Part shown: piece after piece, positions 5,841 through 8,939 of the stretch
Layout of the letters: every line of letters begins with the position of its first letter
How positions within the stretch are numbered: position 1 is the stretch's first letter
Assembly (NCBI GenBank): GCA_002085265.1
Contig: NATI01000043.1
Location: 1-8,939, forward strand
DNA: 8,939 nucleotides
From: Candidatus Omnitrophica bacterium 4484_49
GTDB taxonomy: Bacteria > Omnitrophota > Gorgyraeia > Kaelpiales > Kaelpiaceae
Direction: 5' to 3'
Notes under the pieces: model-generated
Seen by the model: the letters and a program-made list of their open reading frames with translations, nothing else
The model's database searches: none
What the model was told of the DNA's origin: nothing
Translations under genes and position numbers: made by a program

Positions 5841-7484
5841 ATGTCTTATTTAGTTATCGCCCGTAAATGGAGACCGCAGAGATTTGAAGATATAGTAGGA
5901 CAGGAGCATATTACAACAGTTCTTGAGAATGCAATTAAACTGGATAGAATATCACATGCCTATTTGTTCACAGGTCCTCGTGGTGTAGGTAAGACCACTA
6001 CTGCCAGAGTGTTTTCTAAAGCTCTTAACTGTATTCAGGGTCCTACTCCTATTCCTTGTCTTGAATGTAATAATTGTGTCGAGATTGCAAAAGGCAGTAG
6101 TCTGGATGTGCTGGAGATAGATGGAGCATCAAATAGAGGTATAGAGCAGGTTAGAGATTTAAGGGAGAATGCCAAGCTTAAGCCGGTAAATTCCAGATTC
6201 AAGATATACATAATTGATGAAGTCCATATGCTTACCGAACCCGCATTTAACGCCTTGCTTAAAACTCTGGAGGAACCTCCTGAGCACGTAAAATTTATAT
6301 TTGCCACCACTCAGCCTAATAAAATTCCCCTTACTATTCTTTCCAGGTGCCAGAGGTTTGATTTTCGTCCCCTGTCTATAAAGTTAATTAAACAGAAGTT
6401 GATTCAGATTTTGGAGGAAGAAGGAATTACTTATGAGGAAGATGCTATTACTAAGATAGCGCTGGCAGCAGATGGGAGCCTTAGAGATGCGGAGTCGATC
6501 CTTGATCAGGTGATCTGTCTTGCTCGTGATGGCAGAATAGATTCTAAAATTGTGGAAGGTCTTTTGAGAAGCATAGAGAAAGAAGTTATAAGAGAATTAA
6601 CTCAGGCGTTGATAAATGGAGATGAGAGGGAATCTTTAAAAATCTTGGACAGATTGATTTCAGAAGGAAAAGACATAATACAAATTGCGGAAGCTATAAT
6701 TCTGTATTTCCGTCATTTACTCCTGGTCAAGATATTACATAAGGAAGAACTCAAAAATATATTGCCAGTGGCAGAGATTGAAATATTGGAACATCAGGCG
6801 AAACAGATAAGTAAGGAGGAGATCCTATTTATTATGGAAATTATCATGGAGGTAATATCCAGATTGAGATATAGTTTCTTCCCCAGGGTTTTGCTGGAGG
6901 TGGGTTTTATAAAAATTTGTAATCGTGCCCGATATCAGCTTATCACACACGTGGAAGAGAATTGTGCGGAGAAAAGAACGAAGTATACGCCTGATAACAA
7001 GGATGACATAGATGGAGAAAAACATAATCGGGAAAATCCGGATATAAGAGAGGAAAGAACTCCATTTAGAAAAGATAATCTTTCTCTGGAGGAGGTAAGG
7101 AAAGTCTGGCCTGAGATAATTGAGATTCTAAAAGAGAAGAAAATGTCATTGGCTTCCTGCCTTATGAATTCTGAGGTGGATAAATTGGAAAATAATTTAT
7201 TGACTGTCAGGATTAATTCCCAATCCAGTTTCCCTACCGAGTTTCTTAAGGAAAGAGAAAATAAAATGCTTGTGGAAGAATTGTTAAATCAAAAGTTAAA
7301 TGTCCGATTAGCAGTGACGTGCATTAAAGGAAATAATGATAGGGGTGAGATGAGTAAGAAAAGAGAAATTTTTAAGAATCCGAAACTTAAAAAGATATCC
7401 ACTATCCTCAACGCAAAGATATTAAAAGTTGTTGAAGAAGATGAATCTCGAGATTCTGGACAAACTGATAGAAAAGTTCAGTAA
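5841..7484 (+). CDS. dnaX: DNA polymerase III subunit gamma/tau
   Basis: 547 residues. This AAA+ subunit drives the clamp loader of the replisome. Domain I carries MSYLVIARKWRPQRFEDIVG at the start, Walker A GPRGVGKT (45-52), zinc cysteines C64, C73, C76 and C79, Walker B IIDEVHM (124-130), the sensor 1 region FATTQPNKIP (154-163) and SRC (168-170) with the arginine finger R169. Sensor 2 SLRDAES is at 213-219 and domain III runs to ~365. A charged linker (~372-415) and a C-terminal domain with the WPEIIEILKEKK segment (423-434) complete a tau-like form. I found no A AAA AAG or long A-run that would make a shorter gamma by frameshifting. ATG 5841 fits the family N-terminus exactly but has no Shine-Dalgarno. 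The 3' end overlaps recR. The ybaB gene often found between dnaX and recR is missing. Confidence 0.97.
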   Translation: MSYLVIARKWRPQRFEDIVGQEHITTVLENAIKLDRISHAYLFTGPRGVGKTTTARVFSKALNCIQGPTPIPCLECNNCVEIAKGSSLDVLEIDGASNRGIEQVRDLRENAKLKPVNSRFKIYIIDEVHMLTEPAFNALLKTLEEPPEHVKFIFATTQPNKIPLTILSRCQRFDFRPLSIKLIKQKLIQILEEEGITYEEDAITKIALAADGSLRDAESILDQVICLARDGRIDSKIVEGLLRSIEKEVIRELTQALINGDERESLKILDRLISEGKDIIQIAEAIILYFRHLLLVKILHKEELKNILPVAEIEILEHQAKQISKEEILFIMEIIMEVISRLRYSFFPRVLLEVGFIKICNRARYQLITHVEENCAEKRTKYTPDNKDDIDGEKHNRENPDIREERTPFRKDNLSLEEVRKVWPEIIEILKEKKMSLASCLMNSEVDKLENNLLTVRINSQSSFPTEFLKERENKMLVEELLNQKLNVRLAVTCIKGNNDRGEMSKKREIFKNPKLKKISTILNAKILKVVEEDESRDSGQTDRKVQ

Positions 7485-8040
7485 GTTTCCCGGCGTTGGA
7501 AAGAGAACCGCTGAGAGGTTCGCTTTTTATATTCTGGAGTTAAACTCTCAGGAAGTCTCGGAGTTCGTCTCTCTTATTCAGGAGATAAAGAACAAAGTAA
7601 GAAATTGCAAGATATGTAACAACCTGACTCAGGATGAGATTTGCTCCATTTGTAAGGATCCCAGGAGGGATTCTACTCTTTTATGTGTAGTAGAGGAACC
7701 CAGAGATATTTTAGCCATAGAGAGGACATCAGTTTATAACGGTAAATATTTTGTCCTTTTGGGAGCACTGGCCCCTTTGGAGGGAATAGGAATAAATGAT
7801 ACCAAGATAGGAGAACTGGTGGAGTACGTAAAAAATCATCCGGAGATAAAAGAAATAATAATTTCCACTGATGCTGATATGGAGGGTGAAACTACAGCAA
7901 ACTATATCTTTAAACTTTTGAAACCTCTGGGAAGAAGAATAACCAGAATAGGAGTGGGGATTCCTTTGGGAGCAGATTTGGAATTTGTTGATAAGAATAC
8001 TTTGGAGAAAGCCTTAAAATTCCGAAAAGAGCTCTCCTGA
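7441..8040 (+). CDS. recR: Recombination mediator protein RecR
   Basis: 199 residues from ATG 7441, the usual RecR length. RecR works with RecO (and RecF) to load RecA at gapped DNA. Seen in order: helix-hairpin-helix SKFPGVGKRTAERFA (14-28); zinc finger C56-x2-C59-x8-C68-x2-C71; Toprim domain with LLCVVEEPRDILAIE (80-94), LLGALAPLEGIG (107-118) and STDADMEGETTANYI (142-156); and a C-terminal RIGVGIPLGADLEFVD segment. The Toprim core reads TDADMEGE where many RecR proteins have TNPTVEGE. In-frame TTG codons at 7429 and 7432 exist, but ATG 7441 gives the family N-terminus. It overlaps the dnaX end by 44 nt in another frame, so translation is probably coupled; a GAAGAAG stretch is the only Shine-Dalgarno-like signal. 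Confidence 0.95.
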   Translation: MNLEILDKLIEKFSKFPGVGKRTAERFAFYILELNSQEVSEFVSLIQEIKNKVRNCKICNNLTQDEICSICKDPRRDSTLLCVVEEPRDILAIERTSVYNGKYFVLLGALAPLEGIGINDTKIGELVEYVKNHPEIKEIIISTDADMEGETTANYIFKLLKPLGRRITRIGVGIPLGADLEFVDKNTLEKALKFRKELS

Positions 8041-8209
8041 AGTTCCAAAAGTTCCACCGTTTGAGTTAACTTCAGTTACATTTATTTCTGTTCCATATTT
8101 ATATTTTTTTATAACACATTGATAGTCAGAATGTTATCATTTACATCCGCAGGTTCACTTTCTGGCATAAAATTTGATTACATAAAATCAAAGAAAGGAG
8201 GTGAAGAAG
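8041..8209. other. Intergenic spacer between recR and the small gene pair
   Basis: AT-rich, with no coding frame. It holds a direct repeat AAGTTCCA (8040-8047, 8049-8056), an 8-bp inverted repeat CTGAAGTT/AACTTCAG (8037-8044, 8068-8075) that begins over the recR stop but lacks a strong T-run, and a 7-bp inverted repeat TTTGATT/AATCAAA (8173-8179, 8186-8192) just before the Shine-Dalgarno. A promoter for the next genes probably lies here, but I cannot pick one; TTGATA at 8119-8124 is a possible -35. Confidence 0.5.
8195..8204 (+). promoter_or_regulatory. Ideal Shine-Dalgarno for the small gene pair (decides the start at 8210)
   Basis: AAGGAGGTGA, complementary to the 16S rRNA 3' end, stands 5 nt before ATG 8210. 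The in-frame GTG at 8201 lies inside it and so cannot be the start. A 7-bp hairpin (8173-8192) ends two bases before this site and could affect its access. Confidence 0.8.
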
Positions 8210-8515
8210 ATGAAGGTGAAATTCTACAAGATCGATAGGAAAAGATTGGGAACAGAGGATGTGGTGGTAATCTACACTAAAGGAGCATTCTCAGGAACTA
8301 TGGAAATTAAAAATGGAGAACTTTTTTATCACGGTAAGAAAGACGATGAACTATTGGACATTTTGTTTCGTCCTTACCACATGATATTGCCCGCGAATGG
8401 GAGGAGAAAAAGTGCCCGAGAGAAGTTGTTACTTCCCGGAACTCCCCAGCATCTGGAGGCGATCAGAAGAACCTGTTGGAGCCATGGATATATTGCGGAG
8501 GTAGAGGAGGGTTAA
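8210..8515 (+). CDS. Small protein of unknown function
   Basis: 101 residues, starting at ATG 8210 because of the ideal Shine-Dalgarno. I do not recognise the family. The N-terminal half looks beta-rich (MKVKFYKIDRKRL, DVVVIYTKGAFSGTMEIKNG, ELFYHGKKDDELLD); the middle is basic (NGRRKSAREKLLLPG). The C-terminal part (TPQHLEAIRRTCWSHGY) looks helical and contains the only Cys (position 87 or so) next to Trp-Ser-His. No signal peptide, membrane helix or metal motif is evident. The next gene's ATG follows the stop after one base, so the two are certainly translated together and probably act together. The strong ribosome binding site suggests good expression. Both are intact and use codons like the surrounding genes. 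Confidence 0.75.
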   Translation: MKVKFYKIDRKRLGTEDVVVIYTKGAFSGTMEIKNGELFYHGKKDDELLDILFRPYHMILPANGRRKSAREKLLLPGTPQHLEAIRRTCWSHGYIAEVEEG

Positions 8516-8516
8516 G

Positions 8517-8840
8517 ATGCACAGTATTATATTTGCGCGCCAGGGTTCTGATATCAGGAGATTTAGAGAAGTGCGCGTTACGGAGAAGGTAAGACGGGAT
8601 GGGGTATCAGTGTACTCCAGGAGGAGAAGTTACTATAAGTTGCTCCTGGACGAGATAAAAATTCCTGTAAATGAGTTAAAAATAAAACCAGAATTGTATA
8701 TTTATAAAAACATCCAGGGCAAAAGGAAGTTCTTAAGATGGAAGATGGCAGGAATTGTTAAGATTCCCAAAAGCAGAAATAGAAGTTGCCTGTTGGCCTA
8801 TGAACATTCCTTCTGGATTTTAATTACAGAGAACGATTGA
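8517..8840 (+). CDS. Small basic protein of unknown function, partner of the preceding gene
   Basis: 107 residues from ATG 8517, one base after the preceding stop and preceded by a GAGGAGGG Shine-Dalgarno inside the upstream gene. It is strongly basic, with many Arg and Lys residues (VTEKVRRDG, YSRRRSYYKLLL, KIPKSRNRS), which would suit nucleic-acid or anionic-surface binding; that is inference. The middle, IPVNELKIKPELYIYKN, and the end, LLAYEHSFWILITEND, look beta-rich. There is no signal peptide or membrane helix and I recognise no family. It could be a DNA/RNA-binding partner of the first protein, but nothing in the sequence proves it. Confidence 0.7.
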   Translation: MHSIIFARQGSDIRRFREVRVTEKVRRDGVSVYSRRRSYYKLLLDEIKIPVNELKIKPELYIYKNIQGKRKFLRWKMAGIVKIPKSRNRSCLLAYEHSFWILITEND

Positions 8841-8876
8841 CATTTTAACTCTCTGTCTAAATTCCCCATATTTGAT

Positions 8877-8906
8877 TTGACCAGGGAGTGATGTTTTGTC
8901 TATAAT
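8877..8906 (+). promoter_or_regulatory. Sigma70-type promoter near the window end
   Basis: TTGACC (8877-8882), an 18-nt spacer and a perfect TATAAT (8901-8906). Transcription would start near 8913. An ATG at 8930 with only a weak AAAG before it could begin the next gene, which is cut off by the window edge. Confidence 0.6.
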
Positions 8907-8939
8907 ATGCCTTACATACTGTAAAGATTATGAATACCA

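Noticed and set aside
5309..6310. Minus-strand frames opposite tadA and dnaX
   Set aside because: Shadows of strongly recognised genes; the sequences show no motif of their own.
6950..7160. Programmed frameshift in dnaX making a gamma form
   Set aside because: The linker region has no A AAA AAG heptamer or long A-run in the right phase; short A-runs such as GGAGAAAAAC do not fit the rule.
8037..8075. Terminator after recR from the CTGAAGTT/AACTTCAG inverted repeat
   Set aside because: An 8-bp stem with a 23-nt loop is expected by chance several times in this window, and no tight T-run follows it.
8201..8209. GTG 8201 as start of the first small gene
   Set aside because: It lies within the Shine-Dalgarno sequence; ATG 8210 is 5 nt after it.

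Overview
The window is AT-rich bacterial DNA with every recognisable gene on the + strand and almost no spacer between genes. It looks like an uncultivated, low-GC bacterium. The order tadA - small RNA gene - dnaX - recR is the arrangement known from Bacillus and relatives, but details differ (no ybaB/ebfC gene, and a tRNA where those genomes keep the SRP RNA gene), so I do not assign a phylum.

Region 1 (1-4936) is an envelope/glycan type locus. It holds the C-terminal part of a GT-C membrane glycosyltransferase (cut by the window edge). Next, overlapping by 4 bases, is a B12-binding radical SAM protein that ends in the middle of its radical SAM barrel. A long frame in the -1 register then encodes two copies of a roughly 247-residue, probably beta-rich unit, followed by a second GT-C glycosyltransferase with the DEG and PYRDFF motifs. 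The radical SAM gene runs into the repeat protein through an in-phase T TTA AAA heptamer. This could be a frameshift signal, a homopolymer error or, most likely, a scar of an internal deletion.

Region 2 (4937-8040) is informational: tRNA-Arg(ACG), tadA, tRNA-Ser(GCU), dnaX, recR. TadA makes inosine at position 34 of tRNA-Arg(ACG), and here the substrate gene lies 65 nt upstream of the enzyme gene. Both tRNA genes are followed, from the discriminator base onward, by a related segment of about 26 nt that can form the same bulged hairpin. dnaX and recR overlap by 44 nt if recR starts at the ATG.

Region 3 (8041-8939) has a 169-nt spacer, then two small, tightly coupled genes of unknown function behind an ideal Shine-Dalgarno sequence. 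A good sigma70-type promoter at the window end probably serves a gene that starts at or beyond the edge. There is no CRISPR array, insertion sequence, integrase or phage gene. The most novel-looking items are the tRNA trailer hairpin pair, the broken radical SAM/duplicated-domain gene, and the small gene pair.
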